NCBI GenBank assembly: GCA_900546485.1
Contig: URDK01000043.1
Span: forward strand, 1-20,508
From: an uncultured Eubacteriales bacterium
GTDB lineage: Bacteria; Bacillota; Clostridia; Oscillospirales; Oscillospiraceae
DNA length: 20,508 nucleotides
Direction of reading: 5' to 3'
Position 1 is the stretch's first letter; each line of letters opens with the position of its first letter. A program made the translations under genes and the position numbers. The notes beneath the pieces were generated by a model. That model did not search any database. It saw nothing but the letters and a program-made list of their open reading frames with translations, and was not told where the DNA came from. Shown piece after piece: positions 7,717 through 14,389 of the stretch.

Positions 7717-8838
7717 TCATCCAAGCACTACCTCACCATAACCTGAATCTATTCCTTCCAGCACGGAGAGATAGTCTTCCGCGCCGAGGAAGAATTTGAA
7801 TATCTCGTTGGCCTTCGCCTCGACATCTATGCCCGCAAAGGCCTCAGGGTAGAGGATGGAGCCGACATAGTAGCAGTTGGCGAGGGAAATCTCCATGTTG
7901 TCGTAGTAGGCCGTGGAGCTGGGATACTGGTAGATGTGGCCCTCGTTATAGGCCGTCAGCAGCGCGTAGTAGTCCGGCCGCTCTGCGTAGTCCTGCTTCA
8001 CCAGCGCCACACCGCCGCTGTCAAGGAAGATGTAGTCGGGGTCCCAGGCGATTATCTGCTCCTTGTCTATGATGACGGAGCTCTTGACGCCGGTGCCGTC
8101 GTCCGCGACGTTTTTGGCGTCAACTGAGAGCATGACGGGGTCATTTATCCTGATGCCCTCGATGCCGTGCGTGCCCTTGAAGGTGGCTGCAGCGGGCAAC
8201 ACGGTGGGCTTTTCCTCATCCGGGACCGCGGAAGCGAGCTCGGAGAGCTCCGCAAGGCTGTCGTTTATGTACGTGATGACCTCCTCGGCCCTGTCGGACA
8301 CGCCGCAGACCTCGCCTATGATGCGCAGCGACTGCTCAAAGTCCTCGCCGAAGAGCGTCCCCTGGCTCACGGCCACGACGGGGATGTTGGTCTTGGACTG
8401 GATTTCGTCCGCCTCGCCGCTCGTCGCGGTGCAGAAGATGACGTCGGGCTCGCAGAGTATCATCTGCTCGGGATAGTAGCTGGTGTTGCCTGCCGAATCC
8501 GTGCCGACTATGGGCACATCGGCCCAGAGCTCGCGGTTGACGTAGGCGTAGGCAACAAGCGGAGTGACGCTCTCGGGGTCCATACCGCTGTATCCGACGA
8601 CCTTCTCCGCAAGACCGAGGTAGCTTATCATCCTCGGCGTGTTGCCGAGGGGGATTATCTTCTCGACAGTGGCCGGGACGGTGACTTCACGCCCCAGTGC
8701 GTCGGTGATCGTTCTTGTTTCCGTTCCAGTATCCGTGGTCTCGGGCGTCTCCTGCGCCGGGGACGCACCGCAGGCGCAAAGAGACAGCGCAACAGCTGCC
8801 GCCAGCAGGAAAGAGGCGGTTCTCTTGAGTTTTTTCAT
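7717..8838 (-). CDS. Iron-complex/metal-type ABC transporter substrate-binding lipoprotein
   Basis: This is the extracellular binding lipoprotein of the leftward importer, 373 residues. The signal peptide (MKKLKRTASFLLAAAVALSLCACG) carries a lipobox ending at C23 with LCA before it. The mature protein belongs to the BtuF/FepB/TroA-like Peripla_BP_2 fold: ITDALGREVTVPATVEKIIPLG at the domain start, EPDVIF in lobe one, and WDPDYIFLD in lobe two. The late segment PSSTAYYDNMEISLANCYYVGSILYPEAF is characteristic of binding proteins found in anaerobe and archaeal metal operons. Shine-Dalgarno AAAGGA lies 7 nt upstream of ATG 8838. The FmdE gene in the same operon makes molybdate or tungstate a reasonable candidate, since BtuCDF-type molybdate importers (MolBCA of Haemophilus) are known; iron chelates remain possible. 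Confidence 0.9.
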   Translation of the reverse strand: MKKLKRTASFLLAAAVALSLCACGASPAQETPETTDTGTETRTITDALGREVTVPATVEKIIPLGNTPRMISYLGLAEKVVGYSGMDPESVTPLVAYAYVNRELWADVPIVGTDSAGNTSYYPEQMILCEPDVIFCTATSGEADEIQSKTNIPVVAVSQGTLFGEDFEQSLRIIGEVCGVSDRAEEVITYINDSLAELSELASAVPDEEKPTVLPAAATFKGTHGIEGIRINDPVMLSVDAKNVADDGTGVKSSVIIDKEQIIAWDPDYIFLDSGGVALVKQDYAERPDYYALLTAYNEGHIYQYPSSTAYYDNMEISLANCYYVGSILYPEAFAGIDVEAKANEIFKFFLGAEDYLSVLEGIDSGYGEVVLG

Positions 8839-8874
8839 ATGATGATCCTTTCCGGGTACCCTGGTTCTGTGACC

Positions 8875-8903
8875 ATTTTACAGGTTCGTCAAAACCTTCG
8901 CAA
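8875..8903 (-). promoter_or_regulatory. Candidate promoter of the metal ABC/fmdE operon
   Basis: On the - strand a -35 TTGCGA (8903-8898), a 17-bp spacer and a -10 TAAAAT (8880-8875) lie between the anti-sigma terminator and the binding-protein gene. The -35 is weak, so moderate or activated expression is likely. Confidence 0.5.
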
Positions 8904-8914
8904 GCCCCCCGGGG

Positions 8915-8959
8915 GGATAAAAATGCCCTGCCTGCACAAGTTTTTTGCACAGGCAGGGC
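8915..8959 (-). terminator. Terminator of the sigma/anti-sigma operon
   Basis: On the - strand GCCCTGCCTG (8959-8950) pairs with CAGGCAGGGC (8934-8925). The stem can extend inward with wobble pairs, and ATTTTTATCC follows the 3' arm (8924-8915). It lies about 20 nt after the anti-sigma stop. Confidence 0.8.
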
Positions 8960-8977
8960 TCATATTGTACATTTTCG

Positions 8978-10513
8978 TCAATCGTCGTAGTCGTGCTCGG
9001 ACTTGAGAATGGCGCCGGTAGAGGCGTCTACCTCGTACTCGTATTCCATGCGGCCCACGTCGAACTCTATCTCGTATTTGTAGCTGCCGTTGTCGCGGTC
9101 GAGCTCGCACTTAATGCGGGTGACGTCGCTTTCGGAGACGCCCGCATCGGAGAGAGCGGCGGACTTGGCCGCGGCCTCGCCTATGAAGCTGCTGGTGTCG
9201 ACGCTGCCGTACTGGTTGCCGTTGCCGGAGCCCGTTCCGGAGCCGTTCGCGCCGTTGCCGTTGCCGGAGAGGTTGCCGGTTTGCTCCTGCTCGAACTTCA
9301 CGATGTCGCCGGTCAGGGCGTTCACATCGTAGTCGTACTTCACGCCGTTCGCGGCGAACTCGAGCTCGTAGAGGTAAATGCCGTCGTCGCTGTCAAAGTC
9401 CGCCTTGAGCCAGCAGACGTCGGCCTCGGAGACGCCGGCGTGGGAGAGCGCGGCCTCCTTCGCGGCGGTCTCGCCGATGTAGTCGCCGCTGACGGTGCCG
9501 GAGGGGATGCTCGTGCCGGTGTTCTGCTGCGCGTACTTGACGACCTCGCCGGTCTGGGCGTTGATGTCGTATTCGTACTCCACATTGCCTGCGTAGAACT
9601 CGACCTCGTAGACCATGACGCCGTGCTCGCTGTCAAAGTCGGTCTCGACGTAGACCACATCGCTCTCAGCGACGCCAGCGTGGGCGTAGGCTGCGGACTT
9701 GGCCTCGTCGACGCTTATATAGCCCTTGGAGCTGGCGGTGCCGGTCTGGCTGACGGTGGAATCACTTATGCCGCGGGAGCCTGCGATGAGGCTGATGTCG
9801 TTCACAGAGAGGGGGGCCAGAGATTCGGCGGTGAGGGTCGGGTCGGCGGCACAGACCTTGAGGATGAGTTCCGCCTTGCCCTCGGAGATGCCGTACTGCT
9901 CCGCGAGGGCCGCGCTCTCGCTGGTGGCGGTGACGGTCTGGGTCAGTACCGAGGCCTCAAAGCCGCCGTCGCCCACGGCGCTGCTGATGAGGTCGCTGAC
10001 CTGCTGCTGCAGGCTCTCGGCCTTTGCGCTGTCGCCGTTTTCGACGGAGACGAGGATGGAGTTGCGGATGTCGTCAAGGTAGCCGTTCACGAGCATGGAG
10101 CCGATGAGGGCGTTTACGGTGACGTCGAGGCTCGAGCCCGCAAAATCCATATCGCCGATGACGGCTTTGACGTCGTCGTTGAGAGGCTGCACCTCGAGGA
10201 CCTTATCGCTCTCGTCCATGACGATGTTGAGGCTGGGGTTAACATCCAGGGTGATTACCGAGGCGACGCTGTACTCAGCGGGCAGGTCGGCGCGGTTTGC
10301 ATAGCTCAATCCGAGGTATCCGCCGAGGCACACCAGCACGAGGGCGGCAGCCACGGCTATGGGGAGAAGGCGATTTTTCTTCTTTTTGACTTCGTTCATC
10401 GTTATTACATTTCCTTTCCGGGCTTCGCAGGCTTCGAGGATGCCGGTCAGCTGATCCGGGGCCGTGTGCTCGGCAAGGCGGCGAATGCGCTGTTCTATCT
10501 TCTCGTTATCCAT
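8978..10513 (-). CDS. RsgI-like membrane anti-sigma factor with three PepSY repeats
   Basis: This 511-residue bitopic membrane protein is encoded directly after an ECF sigma gene, so it is probably the cognate anti-sigma factor. It has a cytoplasmic N-terminus (1-48), a transmembrane helix (about 49-71), then an extracellular domain resembling the RsgI middle domain: SVASVITLDVNPSLNIVM (about 82-99), VLEVQPLNDD and NGYLDD. The Asn92-Pro93 pair matches the Asn-Pro bond at which SigI-type RsgI proteins autocleave. Three PepSY-like repeats follow at about 265-328, 345-408 and 443-506, each with YEYE/YDYD-type strands and a TGxIVK ending; a Gly/Asn/Ser linker (413-436) precedes the third. I chose ATG 10513 because GGAGG (10521-10525) is 7 nt away; ATG 10516, only 4 nt away, would give an ATGA overlap with the sigma stop. 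The N-terminus does not clearly match the known RsgI_N domain. Confidence 0.8.
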   Translation of the reverse strand: MDNEKIEQRIRRLAEHTAPDQLTGILEACEARKGNVITMNEVKKKKNRLLPIAVAAALVLVCLGGYLGLSYANRADLPAEYSVASVITLDVNPSLNIVMDESDKVLEVQPLNDDVKAVIGDMDFAGSSLDVTVNALIGSMLVNGYLDDIRNSILVSVENGDSAKAESLQQQVSDLISSAVGDGGFEASVLTQTVTATSESAALAEQYGISEGKAELILKVCAADPTLTAESLAPLSVNDISLIAGSRGISDSTVSQTGTASSKGYISVDEAKSAAYAHAGVAESDVVYVETDFDSEHGVMVYEVEFYAGNVEYEYDINAQTGEVVKYAQQNTGTSIPSGTVSGDYIGETAAKEAALSHAGVSEADVCWLKADFDSDDGIYLYELEFAANGVKYDYDVNALTGDIVKFEQEQTGNLSGNGNGANGSGTGSGNGNQYGSVDTSSFIGEAAAKSAALSDAGVSESDVTRIKCELDRDNGSYKYEIEFDVGRMEYEYEVDASTGAILKSEHDYDD

Positions 10514-11085
10514 CATTCCGCCTCCTCTGCTGCTTTTCCGAGTTTTTTCATGGCGCGGTGATATTTGCTCAGGACGGTGGGGAGGGCGAGGTCCAGCATG
10601 GCCGCTATCTCGCGGTGCTTGAGGCCGCCCAGCGCGTGGAGGGAGACTATCTGCCGCTCCTCGTCCGAGAGGGTCTCGAGCAGTGCGCGCAGCGTCAGCA
10701 GGTCCTCCTGGGAGAAGTCCGGCCTGTCGGAAAACTGCTCCTGCCAGTCCTCCGGGGTCATGGCCACGGTGCGGCGGCGCTCACGCAGGAGCTGCAGCGC
10801 CTCGTTCCGCGCTATGGTCATGAGCCAGGCCATGGGCTTGCCCTGGGAGCGGTACTGCGATGCGGACTGGAAGGCCTTGACGAAGGCCTCCTGTACCGCG
10901 TCCTCCGCGTCCTGCGGGTTCTTCAGGAGAAAGAGCGAAAAACCGTAGAGCGCCGCGTGCGTCCTCTCATAGACCCTGGCAAGCGCCCCGGTGTCCCCGC
11001 GGCTCATTTCCGCGATGCACCTGTCGATATGTTCCGCCTCCGCCGCTGTGAGCGGCGAACCAAAGGCTGTCAGCAAGAGCAGCAT
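10513..11085 (-). CDS. ECF-type RNA polymerase sigma factor
   Basis: This 190-residue sigma-70-family protein has the two-domain ECF layout. Region 2 spans about residues 34-104 (LYGFSLFLLKNPQDAEDAVQEAFVKAF, then the -10 recognition segment MAWLMTIARNEALQLLRERRR). Region 4 spans about 127-182 (LLETLSDEERQIVSLHALGGLKHREIAAML, then the recognition helix ALPTVLSKYHRAMKKL). I chose ATG 11085 over ATG 11106 because GGGAGG (11091-11096) sits 5 nt upstream of it, while ATG 11106 has no Shine-Dalgarno sequence. The gene ends at the start of the anti-sigma gene, the usual arrangement for an ECF sigma held inactive by a membrane partner. The target promoters are unknown. Confidence 0.92.
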   Translation of the reverse strand: MLLLLTAFGSPLTAAEAEHIDRCIAEMSRGDTGALARVYERTHAALYGFSLFLLKNPQDAEDAVQEAFVKAFQSASQYRSQGKPMAWLMTIARNEALQLLRERRRTVAMTPEDWQEQFSDRPDFSQEDLLTLRALLETLSDEERQIVSLHALGGLKHREIAAMLDLALPTVLSKYHRAMKKLGKAAEEAE

Positions 11086-11172
11086 GACTTCCTCCCGTTC
11101 TGCCATAACAATGCATGGCGATCTCGTTTTATTGCACGCCCGGAAAAATTTTTTTGTAACAACGACAAACGG

Positions 11173-11201
11173 ATTATAGCACCAATTCTTCGGACGGGCA
11201 A
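11173..11201 (-). promoter_or_regulatory. Extended -10 promoter of the sigma/anti-sigma operon
   Basis: On the - strand a -35 TTGCCC (11201-11196), a 17-bp spacer and a -10 TATAAT (11178-11173) preceded by TGC form a SigA-type promoter. Its -35 ends 3 bp from the -35 of the divergent kinase promoter. Confidence 0.65.
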
Positions 11202-11204
11202 TGG

Positions 11205-11233
11205 TCGACAGGCGGCGAAGTTCGTGCTAATAT
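11205..11233 (+). promoter_or_regulatory. Candidate promoter of the kinase/esterase operon
   Basis: A -35 TCGACA (11205-11210), a 17-bp spacer and a -10 TAATAT (11228-11233) with an upstream TGC. It is back-to-back with the sigma-operon promoter, so the two probably compete or share control. Confidence 0.55.
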
Positions 11234-11269
11234 GTGAGCAAGGAATAATTTTCAGGAGGCAGAGCTGTC

Positions 11270-12646
11270 ATGGAGCATCTTGGAATTAATGTAAACGTCA
11301 AAAACATCCCCGAGCTTGACCCCGGATATATCCCCCTGCACAAGTTCAACGCCGCCTTCCTCGAGGGCGCAAGGAAGCCGCTCGGCATCGCCGTTGAGCG
11401 CGCGGGCGGAGAGGTCGCCGTGCTGCGCACATTCATCCACGGCACCCCCGGCTTCGAGGCCGCTGACAAATACTATGCCGAGCGCATGGTCAAGTCCATG
11501 CTCTGGCTCTACGGCGGCTGGAAGGTATACATCTCCGGAGACGAGGGCATATATGAGTACATCCGCGCAGCCTACACGCCCGAGGGCGGCCGCGCCTTCG
11601 ACGAGGACTTCATGTCCGGCGTGTATGAGCGCCCCTTCGAGGTCGTTTTCTGCGCCGAGCTTCCCGCCGAAAAGTCCAATCCCCAGGCCATAGGCCGCCA
11701 CCTCGGCGGCTGCCGCATAGGCTTCGACGCCGGCGGCTCCGACCGCAAGGTCTCCGCCGTCATCGACGGCGAGAGCGTGTTCTCCGAGGAAGTCGTCTGG
11801 TTCCCCAAGACCACTGCCGACCCGGACTACCACTTCCAGGGCATAGTCGAGGCCTTCAAGTCCGCCGCCGCGCACATGCCGCGCGTGGACGCCATCGGCG
11901 TCTCCTCCGCGGGCATCTACATTGAGAACCGCGCCATGGTCGCATCCCTGTTCCTCAAGGTGCCGAAGGACGAGTTCAATAAAAAGGTAAAGGACATCTA
12001 CATCCGCGCAGCGAAGGAGATAGGCGACGTGCCCCTGGTCGTGGCCAACGACGGCGACGTGACCGCCCTTGCGGGCGCCATGAGCCTTGACGACAACAAC
12101 GTGCTCGGCATCGCCATGGGCACCAGCGAGGCCGTCGGCTACGTCGACGCCAACGGCTGCGTCACCGGCTGGCTCAACGAGCTCGCCTTCATGCCCGTGG
12201 ACGCGAACCCGGAGGCCATGGCCGACGAGTGGTCCGGCGACATCGGCTGCGGCGTCAAGTACTTCTCCCAGGACGGCGTCATCAAGCTCGCCCCCGCAGC
12301 GGGCATAGAGCTCGACGAGGCGCTCTCGCCCGCCGAGAAGCTCAAGGTAGTGCAGGGCCTCATGGAAAAGGGCGACGAGCGCGCCGCCAGGGTCTACGAG
12401 AGCATCGGCGTCTACCTCGCCCACGCGCTCGCGCTCTACTATGACTTCTACGCCTTCAAGCATGTGCTGCTGCTCGGCCGCGTCATGTCCGGCAAGGGCG
12501 GCGACCTCGTGCTCGAAAAGTGCAAGGCCGTGCTCGCGGACGAGTATCCGGAGATAGCCGGGAACATCTTCCCGTCCCTGCCCGATGAGAAGTTCCGCCG
12601 CGTCGGCCAGTCCGCTGCCGCCGCGTCCCTGCCCGAGCTCAAATGA
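11270..12646 (+). CDS. ROK-like sugar kinase/ATPase of the actin-like ATPase superfamily
   Basis: This 458-residue protein has an N-terminal region of about 145 residues that I do not recognise, followed by an ASKHA/ROK-type ATPase core. The core shows phosphate-1 GFDAGGSDRK (residues 151-160, D153), GVSSAGIYIENR (210-221), VVANDGDVTALAGA (257-270, with D261 at the position of the ROK catalytic base), GIAMGTSEAVGY (280-291) and the adenosine-type motif HVLLLGRVMSGKGG (398-411). The CxCGxxGCxE zinc motif of classical ROK kinases is missing; only a lone GDIGCG (323-328) remains, so the substrate may differ from glucose or N-acetylmannosamine. Shine-Dalgarno AGGAGG (11254-11259) lies 10 nt upstream. 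Its stop overlaps the esterase start as ATGA. A BadF/BcrA-like ATPase is the alternative reading. Confidence 0.75.
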   Translation: MEHLGINVNVKNIPELDPGYIPLHKFNAAFLEGARKPLGIAVERAGGEVAVLRTFIHGTPGFEAADKYYAERMVKSMLWLYGGWKVYISGDEGIYEYIRAAYTPEGGRAFDEDFMSGVYERPFEVVFCAELPAEKSNPQAIGRHLGGCRIGFDAGGSDRKVSAVIDGESVFSEEVVWFPKTTADPDYHFQGIVEAFKSAAAHMPRVDAIGVSSAGIYIENRAMVASLFLKVPKDEFNKKVKDIYIRAAKEIGDVPLVVANDGDVTALAGAMSLDDNNVLGIAMGTSEAVGYVDANGCVTGWLNELAFMPVDANPEAMADEWSGDIGCGVKYFSQDGVIKLAPAAGIELDEALSPAEKLKVVQGLMEKGDERAARVYESIGVYLAHALALYYDFYAFKHVLLLGRVMSGKGGDLVLEKCKAVLADEYPEIAGNIFPSLPDEKFRRVGQSAAAASLPELK

Positions 12647-13317
12647 ACAGAAAGCACATCGTCTGCTTCGGCGATTCAAACACCCACGGCTATTGCGGCG
12701 ACGCCGCCGACTTTGACGGCGCGCCCCAGCCGGGCGGGGCCATGCGCTATTCGGAGGCCTCGCGCTGGCCGAGGCTGCTGCAAAAGGCGCTGGGGGAGGA
12801 GTACCTAATAATAGAGGAGGGCCTCAACGGCCGCACGACGGTATTCGAGGACCCGTACCGCCGCGGCTGGGACGGAGCGAGCTATATCCAGCCCTGTCTT
12901 ATGAGCCACAAGCCGGTGGAGCTGCTCATCCTCATGCTCGGCACGAACGACGCCAAGGAGTGGTACGGCGCGACGGCGGAGCGCATCTGCGCGGGCATGG
13001 AATACCTCGTCTGCCGCGCTCAGAACACGCCCTGCTGGACGGAGCGCGGGCCGAACATCCTTGTCGTCGCCCCGCCGCCCATAGCCGAGGGCTATGAAAG
13101 CACCGAGAGCTTTGCCGAATTCGGCCCCGCAGCCCGGGAAAAGACCCTTGCCCTCGCGCGGCTCTATGAAAAGAGCTCCGGGCGGCTGGGCTGCGCGTTT
13201 TTTGACGCCGGGCCGGTGACTGAGGTCAACCGCGTGGACTGTGTGCATATCACCCGCCGAGGCTGCCGCGGCCTTGCCGCCGCGCTTGAGGAAATCATTC
13301 CCGGGCTGTGCCGCTGA
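12643..13317 (+). CDS. SGNH/GDSL-family esterase
   Basis: This 224-residue hydrolase has no signal peptide and so is probably cytoplasmic. SGNH blocks are visible: block I CFGDSN with nucleophile S12, block II GLNGRTT (N62, G63), block III LMLGTND (G100, N102) and block V DCVH with the Asp199-His202 pair. All four catalytic blocks are intact, so an active carbohydrate-ester or acyl esterase is likely, similar to the arylesterase/TesA-like cytosolic group. It overlaps the kinase gene by 4 nt. The pairing suggests that the esterase removes an acyl group, such as acetyl, from the sugar that the kinase phosphorylates; this is inference from coupling only. Confidence 0.85.
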   Translation: MNRKHIVCFGDSNTHGYCGDAADFDGAPQPGGAMRYSEASRWPRLLQKALGEEYLIIEEGLNGRTTVFEDPYRRGWDGASYIQPCLMSHKPVELLILMLGTNDAKEWYGATAERICAGMEYLVCRAQNTPCWTERGPNILVVAPPPIAEGYESTESFAEFGPAAREKTLALARLYEKSSGRLGCAFFDAGPVTEVNRVDCVHITRRGCRGLAAALEEIIPGLCR

Positions 13318-13345
13318 GTAATTGATATACAAGAGAATAAAACAT

Positions 13346-13390
13346 TTCCTCCTGTGCAAAATAAGGACACATTTTCATGCACAGGAGGAA
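13346..13390 (+). promoter_or_regulatory. Inverted repeat enclosing the SLH-protein ribosome-binding site
   Basis: TTCCTCCTGTGCA (13346-13358) and TGCACAGGAGGAA (13378-13390) are a perfect 13-bp inverted repeat around a 19-nt loop. AAAT/ATTT inside the loop can add 4 bp. The 3' arm contains the Shine-Dalgarno AGGAGG of the gene starting at 13397, so the folded RNA would hide it. The trailing TTATTTAT is too poor in T for a confident terminator. Confidence 0.75.
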
Positions 13391-13396
13391 TTATTT

Positions 13397-14323
13397 ATGT
13401 ACACACGCAAGGGGCTCACGCTCTGTGCGGTCCTGCTGCTGACGGCCATGGCGCTCACGGCGCTTGCTCCCGTCCTTCCCGCGCACGCCGAGGGCAGTGC
13501 GCCCGTGGCGCAGAACATGGAGCTCACGACTTACCGCAACGTCTCCGTCGGCGGCCGGCTCTCGGCGGTGGACCCCGACGGCGACACGCTGACCTTCCAG
13601 ATCACCACCGAGCCGACCAAGGGCGAGATAGAGCTCACGGACGACGGCCGCTTTGTCTACACGCCCGATACCAACCGCCGCGGCCGCGACTATTTCGGCT
13701 ATAAGGCCATGGATGCCGCGGGCAACTGCTCTCAGGAGGCCACGGTCATCATCCGCATAGAGAAACAGAAGACGAGCACGACCTACTCCGACCTCGCGGG
13801 AGACCCGAGCGGCTACGCGGCCACAATGCTCGCCGAGGAGGGCATCTTCGTCGGCCAGCAGCTCGGAGGAAGCTATGTCTTTGAGCCCGACCGTGAGGTC
13901 ACGCGCGGCGAGTTCCTGGCCATGTGCATGGAGCTGGGCGGCGACGAGCTGATCTCTGCCGTCGCGGCCACGGGCTTTGCCGACGACGACTCCATCCCCG
14001 TCTGGCAGAAGCGCTACGTCGCCACGGCGCTGATGGACGGCGTCATAAGCGGCACCGAATCCGACGGCGATACCGTTTTCAATGCCGAGGAGGCCATCAC
14101 GGTGCAGGAGGCGGCGGTGATGCTCAACAACGTCCTGGGCGCCACCGACGTGCCCACTGCGGCCTTTGACAGCGTGGTCCCCGCCTGGGCCAGCCAGGCC
14201 ACCGCCAACCTGACGGCCTGCGGCGTACTCAGCGTTTCCGCGCGATATACGGATTCGCTCACCCGCGCCGACGCAGCTCAGATGCTCTGCGCCGCAATGG
14301 CTGTTCGCGACAGCCGCGAATAA
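13397..14323 (+). CDS. Secreted SLH-domain surface protein with an Ig/cadherin-like domain
   Basis: This 308-residue exported protein has a signal peptide (about 1-31, ending AHA-EG), then one cadherin/Ig-like beta domain (about 36-122: VAQNMELTTYRNVSVGGRLSAVDPDGDTLTF... GRFVYTPD... GRDYFGYKAMDAAGN). The domain resembles the tandem Ig-like domains of bacterial adhesins, including the calcium-binding DPDGD. Three SLH-type repeats follow (about 129-190, 194-250 and 256-305, with TRGEFLAM, TVQEAAVML and TRADAAQML helices), which anchor proteins to pyruvylated cell-wall polymer. I chose ATG 13397 because AGGAGG lies in the preceding hairpin 8-9 nt upstream and the signal peptide begins there. It follows the esterase gene by 79 nt and may be co-transcribed with it. 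Its function beyond surface display is unknown. Confidence 0.85.
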   Translation: MYTRKGLTLCAVLLLTAMALTALAPVLPAHAEGSAPVAQNMELTTYRNVSVGGRLSAVDPDGDTLTFQITTEPTKGEIELTDDGRFVYTPDTNRRGRDYFGYKAMDAAGNCSQEATVIIRIEKQKTSTTYSDLAGDPSGYAATMLAEEGIFVGQQLGGSYVFEPDREVTRGEFLAMCMELGGDELISAVAATGFADDDSIPVWQKRYVATALMDGVISGTESDGDTVFNAEEAITVQEAAVMLNNVLGATDVPTAAFDSVVPAWASQATANLTACGVLSVSARYTDSLTRADAAQMLCAAMAVRDSRE

Positions 14324-14336
14324 GCGTGACAGGCAA

Positions 14337-14362
14337 AAAGCCGCCCCTTTTGGGGCGGCTTT
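14337..14362. terminator. Bidirectional terminator between converging genes
   Basis: AAAGCCGCCCC (14337-14347) and GGGGCGGCTTT (14352-14362) form a perfect 11-bp stem with a TTTT loop. Reading leftward the stem is followed by TTTTT and reading rightward by TTTCGCTGTTTT, so it can serve both the SLH gene and the leftward repeat-protein gene. Confidence 0.85.
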
Positions 14363-14389
14363 CGCTGTTTTCGGGGGGATATTTGATGC

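Noticed and set aside
8907..8916. C-rich/G-rich palindrome CCCCCCGGGGGG as a regulator site
   Set aside because: It is a simple low-complexity palindrome next to the terminator, with no known family match and no second copy.
8945..10561. Long + strand open frame of 538 codons opposite the anti-sigma gene
   Set aside because: It is the antisense of a well-supported gene with recognisable domains, has low-complexity Gly/Ala/Val/Asp composition, and has no Shine-Dalgarno. High GC with biased third positions creates long shadow frames.
11252..12679. Long - strand open frame of 475 codons opposite the ROK-like kinase
   Set aside because: The kinase motifs, SD and overlap with the esterase are on the + strand. 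The antisense product is low-complexity and has no recognisable domain.
13346..13396. Terminator for the kinase/esterase operon
   Set aside because: The 3' arm is followed by TTATTTAT rather than a T-run and contains the next gene's Shine-Dalgarno, so a translational role is more likely. Partial termination cannot be excluded.
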